Shown here: piece by piece, positions 40,045 through 49,377 of the stretch
Layout: every line of letters begins with the position of its first letter
How positions within the stretch are numbered: the first letter of the stretch is position 1
Source: Planctomycetota bacterium
GTDB lineage: Bacteria; Planctomycetota; UBA8108; JACQVS01
Reading direction: 5' to 3'
Length of the DNA stretch: 51,524 nt
NCBI GenBank assembly: GCA_016209605.1
Contig: JACQVS010000120.1
Span: forward strand, 1-51,524
Position numbers and translations under genes: made by a program
Notes under the pieces: generated by a model
Seen by the model: only the letters and a program-made list of their open reading frames with translations
What the model was told of the DNA's origin: nothing
The model's database searches: none

Positions 40045-42885
40045 CTATTCCCCCAGCGGCTCGCCCGCGGCCATGACAGTGATCCGCGCGCGGGGCTGGC
40101 AGTTCGCCGGGGCTTCGCAGGAGAAGGCGAGGTCGTTTTCCCCCTCGCCGAGGATGGGAAGCTCCCCTTCGGGCACGACCTCCCGCAGCAGGGCGCCGTC
40201 GGGGCCGTAGAGCTTGCAGTCGCTCGAGGATTTCAGCTCGAGGGTGCTTCCGCTTTCCATTTCGATGGGGAAAACGATGGTTTTCCCGGCGACGGCCAGC
40301 CGCGGGCGGCGCAGTTTGGCCTGGACGAGCGGCAGGGCTCTTATGGGGCCGAGGTAGACCTCGATGCTCCCATCCGGCGGCAGGTGGTTCACCCACAAGC
40401 TCAGGCTTTTCACCTGGCCGTAGTTCACCGACTCGCGGTAAATGTCGTAGATCGAGCCGTAGGGCCAGGTGTAGAGGGCGTGGCGCTCCCCCTCCGGCTC
40501 GATCAGCTCGAAGTAGCGCCAGCCGGCGAAGTCGATGGGGATGTAGTGGTCGCCGATGCCGCCGACCAGATGCTCCGGGCTGCGGAGCTGGAGGTTCAGC
40601 ACCTCGCCCCGGCCGTCGCCGCGGACCCAGAGGCCGAGGGCCTGCTGGCCGCCGAGGTTGAGGGGCGGCGCGAAGGTCTTCTCCAGCCGCGCCCAGGTGG
40701 CGCCGCGCGCGGCCGTGGAGTTCGCGGCCTTCAAGCAGCCGCTCGACGAGCCGGCCTTCACCACCGCCGCTGAAATCTCCAGGTCAATCCTTATTCCAGG
40801 CGCAGCGGCTCGGTCCGGAAGCTCCTCGGCCGCCTTGAAGTCGACCGCGGTGATGCCGCCGGGCGCTTCGTAAGGCTCCGCGGAGAGGAGCGCCTCGAGG
40901 CGGGCCATGAGCGGTTGCGCCTTGAACTTGTTCCGGACCTTCCACGCGCCGCTCGGGCCGTCCAGCCCTTCGACCTTGTGCTTCGAGTACTGGACGGGGC
41001 GGAAGCGCCACTTCCCCTCCGGCGAGCGCTCGAGGGTGAACTCCTCCCCCGGCGCCCGCAGCCGGGCCTTGATGGCCTCGGAAAAGTACTTCTCGTGACG
41101 AAGGCTTTCGTACTGCCGGGTGATGGCGCCCAGGCGCTGCAGCGCTGGATTCTTGGCGAAGCTCGCGGGGTCGACGCCCATGAGCGAGAAGCCGGTGTCC
41201 GTGGCCAGGGCCTTCGTGCAGAGGTACTCGAGGTCATCGGCGAAGGTCGGCTCGCCCTGCGCGCCGCTCCAGGCCTTCACTGCCCACCAGCCGAGGTGCA
41301 TGGGGAGGAAGGTGCGGCGCCCATCCTCGTTGGCGGAGCAGTGGATGTCGATGAACTTCTTGTGGCTGCGGCTCGGGTGGTCCCAGGCCCCCAGGCGCGA
41401 GCGGACGTACCAGAGGTGGTGGTGGAAGGTGCTCATCTCCATGAGCGCCGGGCGCTCGAGGCGCTTCCACAGCTCGAAGACGAACTTGGAGCCGTAGTGC
41501 CAGCCGCTGGCGGCGCCGCCGAGCACGTCCTCGCCGTCGAGGGCATCGAGGTACATCATGTCGAAGCCGCAGGCGTTGTACATCTCCGCCGCCCGCGCCG
41601 CCACCTCGGCGAGCAGCGTCGAGTCGCCGCCGGGGGTGAAGAGCCCGAAGCACTCTTTCAAATGATGCGCCGCGGCCCCCTTCTCGTGAGCCGCGGCGCG
41701 CGTGCCGTGGGCGCCGCGCTGGCAGCCGGTGAAGGCGTAAGGTGGGTCCTTCTGGACGCCCGAGTAGATGAGCAGCTCGTCGCCGATCTGGAGGACGGCG
41801 CTGTTCCGCACGAAGAAGCCGGTGACGGCGGACATTTCCCCGGTCGGCTCGGCGACGATGGCGCTCTTCCTATCGGCCGCCAGCGGCTCGGCCAGGGTGA
41901 ACGAGGCGTCCTTGCCGAGGCGCGGATCGGGGACGGGCGTCACCCACGGGCAGCGCTTGTCGATGAAGAAGGCGTAGGTGTGGAGCCCCGCCTTGATGCC
42001 GGCCTCGTGGAGGCGGTCGATGACCGCTTTCAAGCTGGCGCGGCCCCTCGGGTACATGTCGCGGTTGGGCTCGCAGTCGCCGAAGCGGAACGAGCCGCCG
42101 CCGTGGAAGTCGATCTGGTTCATGCCCAGGCTCCGGGCCAGCCGGATCCAGTCCTCCACCGTCTGCTCGGTAAGGTTGCCGAAGTTGAAGAGGTAGGAGC
42201 CCCGGTTGATCTCGGCCTCGAGAGCCCACGGGCCGCCGATGGGGGAGTGCGGCAGCTCCGGCGCCGCGCTCACCGCTTCCTGCATCGCCCGCCGCAGCTC
42301 ATCCGGCGAGCAGCCGAGAATCGCCGCCTTCGCCCCCGCGAAGCCGAAGCGCGGGTAGCAGCTCGCCCGCAGCCGCCCCGCGGGGCCGGGAAGCTCGCCG
42401 ACGTTGGTCTTCAGGTTCAAGGCCAGGAGGCAGGCGGCGAAGGGCTCGCTCAGCGATCCGCGCAGGGAGAGCGGGATGTCGATGAAGATGAACTCCTCGA
42501 CCGCGGGGCCATCTTTGGGTCCCTCGAGGGAGACCACCTCGGCCGCCAGGTATTTTCGCTCGGCGGCGAGGCTCAAGGACGCGATGACGCCGGCCTCGCC
42601 GAACTGGAGGGTCAAGCGGCCACCGGCGGCGGACGCCGCCGTCGAGGGAAGCTCGCGGCCGGCCAGGCGCACCCGGGCGAGCGGCGCCCCGGTTCCGCCG
42701 TCACCCCGCGCCAGGTAGTCCTTGCCGCCGCGCTTGTCGGTGAAGCCGAGGCACCGGCCGCTCGAGCCGACCTCGAGCCGCAGGAAGTCGTTCTCGAGGC
42801 GGAGCGCCGGCGCGGCCTCCTCGGGCGCGCCGAGATAGAGAAGCCGGGCGAGGGTAAAAAAGGCGCCGGCCGCTGAGAGACTCAT
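40045..42885 (-). CDS. Large secreted glycoside-hydrolase-like protein
   Basis: 946 residues from ATG 42885, with a short hydrophobic N-terminus. Residues about 25-200 form an N-terminal beta-sandwich (ALRLENDFLRLEVGSSGRCL). A TIM barrel follows: NFGNLTEQTVEDWIRLARSL, NQIDFHGGGSFRFGDCEPNR, AGIKAGLHTYAFFIDKRCPW, then FDMMYLDALDGEDVLGG with acidic residues where clan GH-D enzymes carry their nucleophile. The C-terminal 300 residues are beta-rich, probably carbohydrate binding. No exact GH family can be assigned. Its first 1.2 kb is duplicated at 44519-45704. Confidence 0.72.
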   Translation of the reverse strand: MSLSAAGAFFTLARLLYLGAPEEAAPALRLENDFLRLEVGSSGRCLGFTDKRGGKDYLARGDGGTGAPLARVRLAGRELPSTAASAAGGRLTLQFGEAGVIASLSLAAERKYLAAEVVSLEGPKDGPAVEEFIFIDIPLSLRGSLSEPFAACLLALNLKTNVGELPGPAGRLRASCYPRFGFAGAKAAILGCSPDELRRAMQEAVSAAPELPHSPIGGPWALEAEINRGSYLFNFGNLTEQTVEDWIRLARSLGMNQIDFHGGGSFRFGDCEPNRDMYPRGRASLKAVIDRLHEAGIKAGLHTYAFFIDKRCPWVTPVPDPRLGKDASFTLAEPLAADRKSAIVAEPTGEMSAVTGFFVRNSAVLQIGDELLIYSGVQKDPPYAFTGCQRGAHGTRAAAHEKGAAAHHLKECFGLFTPGGDSTLLAEVAARAAEMYNACGFDMMYLDALDGEDVLGGAASGWHYGSKFVFELWKRLERPALMEMSTFHHHLWYVRSRLGAWDHPSRSHKKFIDIHCSANEDGRRTFLPMHLGWWAVKAWSGAQGEPTFADDLEYLCTKALATDTGFSLMGVDPASFAKNPALQRLGAITRQYESLRHEKYFSEAIKARLRAPGEEFTLERSPEGKWRFRPVQYSKHKVEGLDGPSGAWKVRNKFKAQPLMARLEALLSAEPYEAPGGITAVDFKAAEELPDRAAAPGIRIDLEISAAVVKAGSSSGCLKAANSTAARGATWARLEKTFAPPLNLGGQQALGLWVRGDGRGEVLNLQLRSPEHLVGGIGDHYIPIDFAGWRYFELIEPEGERHALYTWPYGSIYDIYRESVNYGQVKSLSLWVNHLPPDGSIEVYLGPIRALPLVQAKLRRPRLAVAGKTIVFPIEMESGSTLELKSSSDCKLYGPDGALLREVVPEGELPILGEGENDLAFSCEAPANCQPRARITVMAAGEPLGE

Positions 42886-42976
42886 GCCCACATGGTAGAT
42901 CCTGGCGAGAGAGAGCGCAAGGGCTGGGAAAGGGGATCATCTCGCCGTCTTCCTGGCTTCGAAGCCGGCCATGCCC

Positions 42977-43354
42977 TCACTCCGCCTCCCAATCAAATTC
43001 AAATTCCAGCTCCGGATCGATCGCTTCCAACGCCGAGGCGGCGGCGTTTCTGACCTCCTCAGCCGGGTCTGTCAGGAGAGAAAGGAGGCTGGGGACTGCG
43101 GCCTTCCCCCCGGCGCCGAGCCTCCCCAGCGCCCAGGCGGCGGTGGCCCGGATGGGGCTTTCCTCATCCTCGGCCAACCGGACGAGCTCGTGAAGCGCGG
43201 CCCCGGCGCCCGGGCCGATCGCCCCGAGGGCCCAGGCGATCCTGAACCTCAACGGCGGGCTCTCATGATGGGCCTCTTCCAGCAGGGACTCGGGCCTGGC
43301 GGCCAGGCACCGGAGGTGATATTCCACGGTCAGGGCGCGCCAATTGAGGGCCAT
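42977..43354 (-). CDS. HEAT-repeat protein (short)
   Basis: 125 residues from ATG 43354. Three to four HEAT repeats are clear: RFRIAWALGAIGPGAGAALH, IRATAAWALGRLGAGGKAAV and VRNAAASALEAIDPELEFEF. No signal peptide, and no ribosome site before the ATG. It may be the C-terminal piece of a longer HEAT protein, since the first repeats are incomplete. HEAT modules are protein-binding scaffolds; partner unknown. Confidence 0.65.
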   Translation of the reverse strand: MALNWRALTVEYHLRCLAARPESLLEEAHHESPPLRFRIAWALGAIGPGAGAALHELVRLAEDEESPIRATAAWALGRLGAGGKAAVPSLLSLLTDPAEEVRNAAASALEAIDPELEFEFDWEAE

Positions 43355-43748
43355 CACCCCTTAACGATTGGGATCTGGCTGAATAGAAGAACAACCGGAC
43401 AGCAAGCGTATCGGTCCACGGGCTACGCGAGAATCCTGGAGAACTCGACCGCCACGGCGTCCTTGATCAGGCCCCCCTGTTCGCCCGAATCCCTCCAGCA
43501 GGCAGTGCGCACCCGGTCCGGCCGCGATCTTCTTTACTGGCAGGTGCATTGACCTATAAATTCCATTAATTATTATATTGATTTAATTTTACTTTAAACA
43601 CAGACTATCCTTTTAGCAATTGACCTTATGGTTTTGAATGCACTTTTCCGCTGCACACAGAGACGATGAGTTGTTTTGCTCATGGATAGTGGTTACAATT
43701 TACTGAATCGCAAAGCATCAACAAGACTGCTCGAGGTAAGGAAAACTC
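43355..43748. other. AT-rich intergenic region upstream of the Uma2 gene
   Basis: 43545-43640 is strikingly AT-rich for this genome (TTAATTATTATATTGATTTA). No gene is seen. It ends in the Uma2 promoter at 43671-43699. Confidence 0.5.
43671..43699 (+). promoter_or_regulatory. Sigma-70-type promoter for the Uma2 gene
   Basis: TTGTTT (43671-43676) and TACAAT (43694-43699) with a 17-bp spacer, 50 nt before the ATG. Confidence 0.55.
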
Positions 43749-44489
43749 ATGACCCAACAGCGCATCAAGCCGGCTGCAGCCGTCGTTTATCCCGAATCCG
43801 ATGGGCAACCCATGGGTGAGACCGATCTCCATCGCGTGCTGATGGTCGATTTGATCCAGGCGGTGGACCGCCACTACCGGGCCGATACGGATTTTTATGT
43901 CAGCGGCAACCTGTTCATCTATTACGAGGAGGGGAATCCTGAAAAGGTCGTGGCCCCCGATTTTTTCGCCGTTCCAGGAATCTCCAGGGGATTGCGCCGG
44001 GTGTTTAAGCTCTGGGAGGAAAAGAAAGGCCCGCAAGTGGTCATCGAGGTGTCCTCGACGAAGACTCGGCTGGAGGATCACGGCAACAAGCGCTTTATTT
44101 ACGAGGAGCTGCAAGTTCCGGAATATTTCATCTTCGATCCTTTGAAAGGACGCCAGCAGACTTCCTTTGTCGGCTTTTACTTGAAGGACAGAGTCTTTCA
44201 GCCCATGAAGCCGAAAGTTTCTGAAGGCGGGTTGATCGTTTTTGAAAGCGCGGTCCTGGCCCTCGAATTGCGGGCTCAAGGTCCATCCCTTCGCCTGGCC
44301 GATCCCAAAACCGGCTCCCTCCTTCCGACCTCCGTGGAGCTGGAGCAGCTTCTCGAGCGGGAAAAAAACCGCGCGGAAGCCGAAAAGGCTCGCGCCGAAG
44401 CCGCGGAATCGCGTGCTGAAGTCGCAGAAAGAGAACTTGCAAGGGTGCGAGAGGAGCTGGCTCGCTTACGAAAGCAATCCAGCCAGTAA
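43749..44489 (+). CDS. Uma2-family (DUF820) putative restriction-type nuclease
   Basis: 246 residues from ATG 43749 with AAGGA upstream. PD-(D/E)XK-like nuclease fold of the Uma2 family: VAPDFFAV (Asp71), then VVIEVSSTKTR (Glu100 and Lys105) and KRFIYEELQVPEYFIFDP. The last 50 residues form an Ala/Glu/Arg coiled coil (REKNRAEAEKARAEAAESRA), common in Uma2 proteins. The biological role of the family is not established; it is widely multiplied in cyanobacteria and planctomycetes. It has its own promoter and lies on the opposite strand, inserted exactly at the break of the truncated glycoside-hydrolase copy. Confidence 0.88.
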   Translation: MTQQRIKPAAAVVYPESDGQPMGETDLHRVLMVDLIQAVDRHYRADTDFYVSGNLFIYYEEGNPEKVVAPDFFAVPGISRGLRRVFKLWEEKKGPQVVIEVSSTKTRLEDHGNKRFIYEELQVPEYFIFDPLKGRQQTSFVGFYLKDRVFQPMKPKVSEGGLIVFESAVLALELRAQGPSLRLADPKTGSLLPTSVELEQLLEREKNRAEAEKARAEAAESRAEVAERELARVREELARLRKQSSQ

Positions 44490-44505
44490 AAAATTGGCAG
44501 TGGAT

Positions 44506-45750
44506 TCAAGGGGTTGCAGTGAAGAGCCCGAAGCACTCCTTCAAGTGATGCGCCTCGGCCCCCTTCTCGTGGGCCGAGGCGCGCGTGCCGCAAGCGCCGC
44601 GCTGGCAGCCGGTGAAGGCGTAAGGAGGATCCTTCTTGACGCCCGAGTAGATGAGCAGCTCGTCGCCGATCTGGAGGACGGCGCTGTTCCGCACGAAGAA
44701 GCCGGTGACGGCGGACATCTCCCCGGTCGGCTCGGCGACCAGGACCGTTTTCCCATCGGCTGCAAGCGGCTCGGCCAGCGTGAACGAGGCGTCCTTGCCG
44801 AGGCGCAGGTCGGGGACGGGCGTCACCCAGGGGCAGCGCTTGTCGATGAAGAAGGCGTAGGTGTGGAGCCCCGCCTTGAGGCCGGCCTCGTGGAGGCGGT
44901 TGATCACCGCCTTCAAGCTGGCGCGGCCCCGCGGGTACATGTCGCGATTGGGCTCGCAGTCGCCGAAGCGGAAAGAGCCGCCGCCGTGGAAGTCGATCTG
45001 GTTCATGCCCAGGCCCTGAGCCAGCCGGATCCAGTCCTCCACCGTCTGCTCGGTGAGGTTGCCGAAGTTGAAGAGGTAGGACCCCCGGTTGATCTCGGCC
45101 TCGATCGCCCACGGGCCGCCGATAGGGGAATGCGGCAGCTCCGGCGCCGCGCTCACCGCTTCCTGCATCACCCGCCGCATCGCTTCCGTCGGACAGCCGA
45201 GGATCGCCGCCTTCGCCCCGGCGAAGCCGAAGCGCGGGTAGCAGCTCGCCCGCAGCCGCCCCGCTGGTCCGGGAAGCTCGCCGACGTTGGTCTTCAGGTT
45301 CAAGGCCAGGGCGCAGCCGGCGAAGGGCTCCGCCAGCAATCCGCGCAGGGCGAGCGGGATGTCGAGGAAGATGAATTCCTCGACCGCGGGGCCGTCTTTC
45401 GGGCCCTCGAGGGAGACCACCTCGGCCGTCAGGTATTTTTTTTCGGCGGCGAAGCTCAAGGACGCGATGACGCCGGCCTCGCCGAACCGGAGGGTCAAGC
45501 GGTCACCGCCAGCCGCGGCCGTCGCCGGAAACTCGCGGCCCCGCAGGCGGATACGGGCGAGCGGCGCCCCCGCCCCGCCGGCCTCCCGGGCCAGGTAGTC
45601 CTTGCCGCTCCCTTTGTCGGTGAAGCCGAGGCACCGGCCGCTCGAGCCGACCTCGAGCCGCAGGAAGTCGTTCTCGAGCCGCAACACCGGCGCGTCCTCC
45701 CCGTGGAGGGCGATGGGCGAAAGCTGGGCAAGAAAAAAAAAGAATTTCAA
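44506..45750 (-). CDS. Truncated second copy of the glycoside-hydrolase-like gene
   Basis: The likely start is TTG 45750, leading into a hydrophobic N-terminus (LKFFFFLAQLSPIAL). The protein then parallels the 946-residue paralogue (DAPVLRLENDFLRLEVGSSG, INRGSYLFNFGNLTEQTVED, GSFRFGDCEPNRDMYPRG) to ECFGLFT, where it stops after three unrelated residues. The catalytic half and C-terminal domains are missing. DNA similarity covers roughly 41637-42806 against 44519-45704, both on the minus strand, with long identical stretches. The break is 30 nt from the Uma2 stop codon. Almost certainly non-functional. Confidence 0.75.
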   Translation of the reverse strand: MKFFFFLAQLSPIALHGEDAPVLRLENDFLRLEVGSSGRCLGFTDKGSGKDYLAREAGGAGAPLARIRLRGREFPATAAAGGDRLTLRFGEAGVIASLSFAAEKKYLTAEVVSLEGPKDGPAVEEFIFLDIPLALRGLLAEPFAGCALALNLKTNVGELPGPAGRLRASCYPRFGFAGAKAAILGCPTEAMRRVMQEAVSAAPELPHSPIGGPWAIEAEINRGSYLFNFGNLTEQTVEDWIRLAQGLGMNQIDFHGGGSFRFGDCEPNRDMYPRGRASLKAVINRLHEAGLKAGLHTYAFFIDKRCPWVTPVPDLRLGKDASFTLAEPLAADGKTVLVAEPTGEMSAVTGFFVRNSAVLQIGDELLIYSGVKKDPPYAFTGCQRGACGTRASAHEKGAEAHHLKECFGLFTATP

Positions 45751-45843
45751 GCAGCGAACAGTAGCAGCCAGCGGCGGTACGCGAGGTTTCCTAAAAGCAA
45801 CCAACCAGATCGCCCGACCTCGGGCAGTCCCTGTTTTGGGGCA

Positions 45844-46036
45844 CTGATTGGGCGGCGTGATGGCCACGATGCCCGACTTGGTGCCCCCCGTCATCGCGCC
45901 ATGGCCCAGCCTCGACACGTCGTCGAGCTGGGTGAGCCTGAGGCGTTTGTTGAAGGCCTTGAGGGCCAGCTTGAGTTCCTCTCGACCGGGTGAACCGTCC
46001 GGGTTCGTTGCTTCGGACTCTGCTGTAAAAGGCTCC
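45844..46036 (-). pseudogene. Fragment of a small unrecognised protein
   Basis: The minus-strand frame upstream of the glycoside-hydrolase copy reads QKEPFTAESEATNPDGSPGR, LALKAFNKRLRLTQLDDVSR, GHGAMTGGTKSGIVAITPPN, then diverges. It resembles small conserved hypothetical proteins seen in planctomycetes, which continue past that point for about 30 residues. No start codon is present and the C-terminus is lost, so it is a remnant. Assignment is from memory and weak. Confidence 0.35.
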
Positions 46037-46056
46037 TTTTGAATCTCCAGCGAACC

Positions 46057-46425
46057 ATGATAACCCCTTGCCTTCCCGTGATCCAGCCCGGGGGCAAGCA
46101 GAGTTTCGAGCTTCTGCTCGAGATGCCGCTTGGCCCGGTGCGTTTCAGAGTGGAAGTGAATCCGAACCCGGTCGACCGCGACCCCTCAAACGACTCGAGG
46201 GGGTGCTTCTTCGGCGCTTCCATGCCCAGGAACCTCGCCTGCACGTCCACGCTCCTCGGCGACGAGGACAGCAGTGTCGTGGTAGACATCACCGATCCGA
46301 TCACTATCCTCACCTACCCCTTCCTGGGCGGCGACAAGCTGCGCCCGCCGTATCCCGACAGCGGCGAGGACCCGACCGCGGACCCGCAGCCGCTCGCGTG
46401 CGAGACACCAAAGGCCTGCCAGTGA
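46057..46425 (+). pseudogene. C-terminal dockerin-like fragment
   Basis: ATG 46057 opens a frame whose last half reads VVVDITDPITILTYPFLGGD, LRPPYPDSGEDPTADP and ends LACETPKACQ: one dockerin-like loop plus the Cys-type tail. The first loop is damaged (GDEDSS directly before the second repeat). The N-terminal part (VRFRVEVNPNPVDRDPSNDS) looks like the end of a secreted domain. No signal peptide or ribosome site. Probably the 3' remnant of a larger dockerin protein. Confidence 0.5.
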
Positions 46426-46549
46426 GGCGAGTCGCAAGCCGCTGGATGATGGGGAGAGCGAGCTCCTGAAAAGCGGCTGGATCCAGCCACTTGGCCCGCC
46501 GCTGGAGAGCCTCGTGGCGCGGTACGTGGAAAACAATGCGTCAATACAT

Positions 46550-48463
46550 TCACTTGCAACCAGAAAACTCAACGCAGGAAAGACCGTCGTCGGTTGGGTC
46601 GTGCCCGCAGTGCTTCAGGGGCGGCGGCGGTGCGGGGCCGCCGGTGAAGCGCCAGACCAGAGAGTAGATAGGATCGGAAATATCAAAAATTCCGTCATCG
46701 TTAGAATCCTCGGCATCGGTGCATTGGGAACAGGAAGCTTTATTGACAAACAAACATACCAGGCTGAGAACTGCGTCGGTAACGTCAATTTCACCATCGC
46801 CATTTGTGTCCCCCCGACGGAAAGGGGTGAAGTCAATACAGAATTCTTCTCGACAGGTTTTTATACTCTCACAAATTGACGCCGTAATCGTTTGCCCGTT
46901 CTCATCCGTTACGATGTTCTTCACCGGCGCAATTGGGTCCCCCAGGCACGAAGTGGCGAAGACCAGAGGCGTGCAATCACCACGCTGTACTCCTGGTGCC
47001 GGCCGAACCCGGATTCTTAGAAGCTGATGCTCTCCAGGTGGGAGAACAACTTTTTGTATTTTGGAATTGAGCCAGGCAATGATTAAACCCGCATCGCCTC
47101 CGCAATTTTCTTCCGGTATGCAACGGTAAGCCGGGTTGAAGTCAGGAATGATTTCTGCATCGTTCGATGGTGGAAAGTCCGGTCCTTTCTCCACCGCCAT
47201 GGGAATAAGAACCCCAGATTTTAAAAGAATGGGAACCTCGCCAGCTAAAATGGGCACATGGTTTTTGACTATAAGGTCAAAAGAATCCGGCCCGGTTTGC
47301 TTCAGGGAAAAAAATGTCCGCTCGTCGCACTCATCCGGGATCCCGTTGGCATTGCAATCCGCGCTCGAGCCATTGGCGATATCTGCAGTGTCATCGACGC
47401 CATTTCCGTTGCAGTCTGGTGTACATTCTCCTGGCACCCTCAGTGCCTCTGTGGAGTCAGTGCCAAACGGTTTATCGTAATTAGCTCCTCCAAAGACGTA
47501 GATGGTATTCTCCACAGGGCTGGCGGCGCCCCAAAACCGTGGGACGCAGAGGTCAGCGTTAAGCCTTCTCCAATTTTGGATACTGGGATCGTACTCCTCA
47601 ACTAATAAGGAAATCACTCCGGGAGAACTGAAAAGATTTCCACCGACTGCGTAAATCTTTCCCCCAGCTACGGCAGCCATAAGACCACCACGAGCCACGG
47701 AAAGTGGCGTTGCTTCCGTCCAAGTGTCGAGGACGGGATCGTACACCAGCACCGTATCCAGAGGGGCGCAGCAAGGATCGTCTGTCCATCCCCCAACGAT
47801 GTAAATCTTGCCGTCGAGCACAGCCGACGCAGAGTGACAACGTCCATGCGGCATAGGCGAACCACTGGACCAGGAGTCGGTAGCGGGATCATAGATCTCG
47901 ACGACGGCATAGCACGAGGGACTGACGTAAGAGTCACCTCCTCCGATGACATAGATCTTTCCACCTACGGCATTGGCTGTTAACCACCCACGCCGAGTTG
48001 GCATGGGCGCTCTGGAGCGCCAAGTATCTGTACTCGGATCGTATGCCTCGTTCGTATTGAGCCAGCAGTTGGAGAAGCAATTGTTTCCTCCAATGAAGTA
48101 AATAATTCTATCAACAGCAGCAGCAGCAGCTTCTCCCCGTCCTGTGGGTATGTCAGCGAGGCGTTGCCATGAGTCTGTGCCCGGCTTATACGCTTCAAGG
48201 CGATTGTTCGGCGCATCGTGGTTGTGAGCGCCGAGAACATAGATTATTCCGTCTACCACCGCAGCGGAGATCTGGTCACGGCCGGTAGGTATTGGTGACC
48301 GTGGCAGCCAACCACCGACCTGTCCTTCAGGGCAACAACCGGGCGTCGAGATCTGGGCATCCAACGGCGCATACAGCAAGAATAAGAAGAGAGTTGAGAC
48401 GAAAGGGACAGATGTCGTGGAAGACGAGCGCTGAAGTCTAACCTGATTACACATTTTTGACAT
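46550..48463 (-). CDS. Secreted Kelch-repeat, cohesin-like and dockerin-like protein
   Basis: 637 residues from ATG 48463 (AAGGGAG 6 nt upstream). Signal peptide to about residue 37. Residues 55-340 contain six Kelch motifs (GIIYVLGAHNHDAPNNRLEA, GKIYVIGGGDSYVSPSCYAV, GKIYIVGGWTDDPCCAPLDT), a beta-propeller. Residues 345-380 hold DCNGNGVDDTADIANGS and DCNANGIPDECDE, calcium-binding repeats frequent in planctomycetes. A cohesin-like sandwich follows (about 380-530), then two dockerin-like loops (DTNGDGEIDVTDAVLSLVCL, DSNDDGIFDISDPIYSLVW) and the Cys tail ending SCVEFSGCK. Presumed cell-surface or secreted structural protein. It is transcribed away from the sigma factor gene. Confidence 0.88.
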   Translation of the reverse strand: MSKMCNQVRLQRSSSTTSVPFVSTLFLFLLYAPLDAQISTPGCCPEGQVGGWLPRSPIPTGRDQISAAVVDGIIYVLGAHNHDAPNNRLEAYKPGTDSWQRLADIPTGRGEAAAAAVDRIIYFIGGNNCFSNCWLNTNEAYDPSTDTWRSRAPMPTRRGWLTANAVGGKIYVIGGGDSYVSPSCYAVVEIYDPATDSWSSGSPMPHGRCHSASAVLDGKIYIVGGWTDDPCCAPLDTVLVYDPVLDTWTEATPLSVARGGLMAAVAGGKIYAVGGNLFSSPGVISLLVEEYDPSIQNWRRLNADLCVPRFWGAASPVENTIYVFGGANYDKPFGTDSTEALRVPGECTPDCNGNGVDDTADIANGSSADCNANGIPDECDERTFFSLKQTGPDSFDLIVKNHVPILAGEVPILLKSGVLIPMAVEKGPDFPPSNDAEIIPDFNPAYRCIPEENCGGDAGLIIAWLNSKIQKVVLPPGEHQLLRIRVRPAPGVQRGDCTPLVFATSCLGDPIAPVKNIVTDENGQTITASICESIKTCREEFCIDFTPFRRGDTNGDGEIDVTDAVLSLVCLFVNKASCSQCTDAEDSNDDGIFDISDPIYSLVWRFTGGPAPPPPLKHCGHDPTDDGLSCVEFSGCK

Positions 48464-48770
48464 TCTTTTCTCCCTTCTGATTTGCCGGGGCGGAGCAGAT
48501 AGCTTCCGCCAGTTCCATAGTTCTCATTTTGAATCAACCAATCACCTACATCAGGTGCACTTTTTTGTCCCTTCTGCCAAAAATTTTCAGGGAATTCATG
48601 AACAAAAAACTCCAGACGGGTTTTTATATGCCGCGGGTAGATACCCTCTTTACATGGCCAAGGACTTCGGGCATAATGATTTAGAGCTTTGGTTGTTCGA
48701 GGTCAATTTGGAGTGAATCTTGGCGCTTTAGAAATTTAAAAATTGTTGTGGTTACATCCGGAAGCCTCTT
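48464..48770. other. Divergent intergenic region, Kelch gene versus sigma gene
   Basis: No gene recognised. It must contain promoters for both directions; an ECF-autoregulated promoter would be expected here but I cannot identify one. Confidence 0.4.
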
Positions 48771-49217
48771 GTGATTTCTCAAGCGAAGGCAGGGGATCCC
48801 GCTGCTTGGGAGGCCATCTGCAAGCAGTATTATCCTCAATGGCTCAAGGAGTTTCACGGCGAGCTGGGGAGAGGCCTGAGAAACCTCTATGAAACCCAGG
48901 ACCTGGTGCAATCGGCCATCTCCGAAGCGCTGAGGGACATCGGCGACCTCCGCAACGAAGCGGCCTTTCACTCCTGGGTGAGCGCCATCATCCGCCGGAA
49001 AATCGCCGAAAAACGCCGCCATCACAATCGACTTCAGCAAGTGCCGTTTGAAGGAGTTCTAGAGCCGGGGAAGAGCGATTCCCTCCTCGGCGACTGGCCT
49101 TTTGGGGAGGAGGACTACCTCCGCCTCCTCGATGTGATGCTGAGCCTCTTTCCCACTTACCCCGAGCCCATAGCGTTACCCCGAGCCCATAGCGGCTGTT
49201 TACCTCAAGTATTTTGA
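48771..49217 (+). CDS. ECF RNA polymerase sigma factor, region 4 lost through a 19-bp duplication
   Basis: 148 residues from GTG 48771 (GGAAG upstream). Region 2 is clear: DLVQSAISEALRDIGDLR, NEAAFHSWVSAIIRRKIAEK, RRHHNR, typical of planctomycete ECF factors. At 49157-49194 a perfect 19-bp tandem duplication shifts the frame, so translation ends in an unrelated tail at 49217. Removing one copy restores region 4: AAVYLKYFENADLSRLMQVF, DRSERSVYRLLQIAMDLLRS to TGA 49333-49335. The gene is 42 nt upstream of a membrane Ser/Thr kinase, a pairing common in planctomycetes. In the present state it should be inactive or only partly active. Confidence 0.85.
   Translation: MISQAKAGDPAAWEAICKQYYPQWLKEFHGELGRGLRNLYETQDLVQSAISEALRDIGDLRNEAAFHSWVSAIIRRKIAEKRRHHNRLQQVPFEGVLEPGKSDSLLGDWPFGEEDYLRLLDVMLSLFPTYPEPIALPRAHSGCLPQVF
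49157..49194 (+). repeat. Perfect 19-bp tandem duplication inside the sigma gene
   Basis: TTACCCCGAGCCCATAGCG occupies 49157-49175 and again 49176-49194 without a mismatch. Because 19 is not a multiple of three, the extra copy causes a frameshift between sigma regions 2 and 4. Confidence 0.95.
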
Positions 49218-49377
49218 GAACGCAGACCTTTCCCGTCTGATGCAGGTCTTTGACCGGTCCGAACGCTCCGTCTACCGTCTCCTCCAGATCGCCATGGATT
49301 TGCTGCGATCGAAACTGAGCAAGGCCGGTCGATGAGGGCCGATTGAGATCCATACCCAGCTCCAGGGAGGGACAAGC

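Noticed and set aside
43545..43640. AT-rich stretch as a possible replication origin
   Set aside because: No DnaA-box cluster or replication gene is nearby; it fits a promoter leader.
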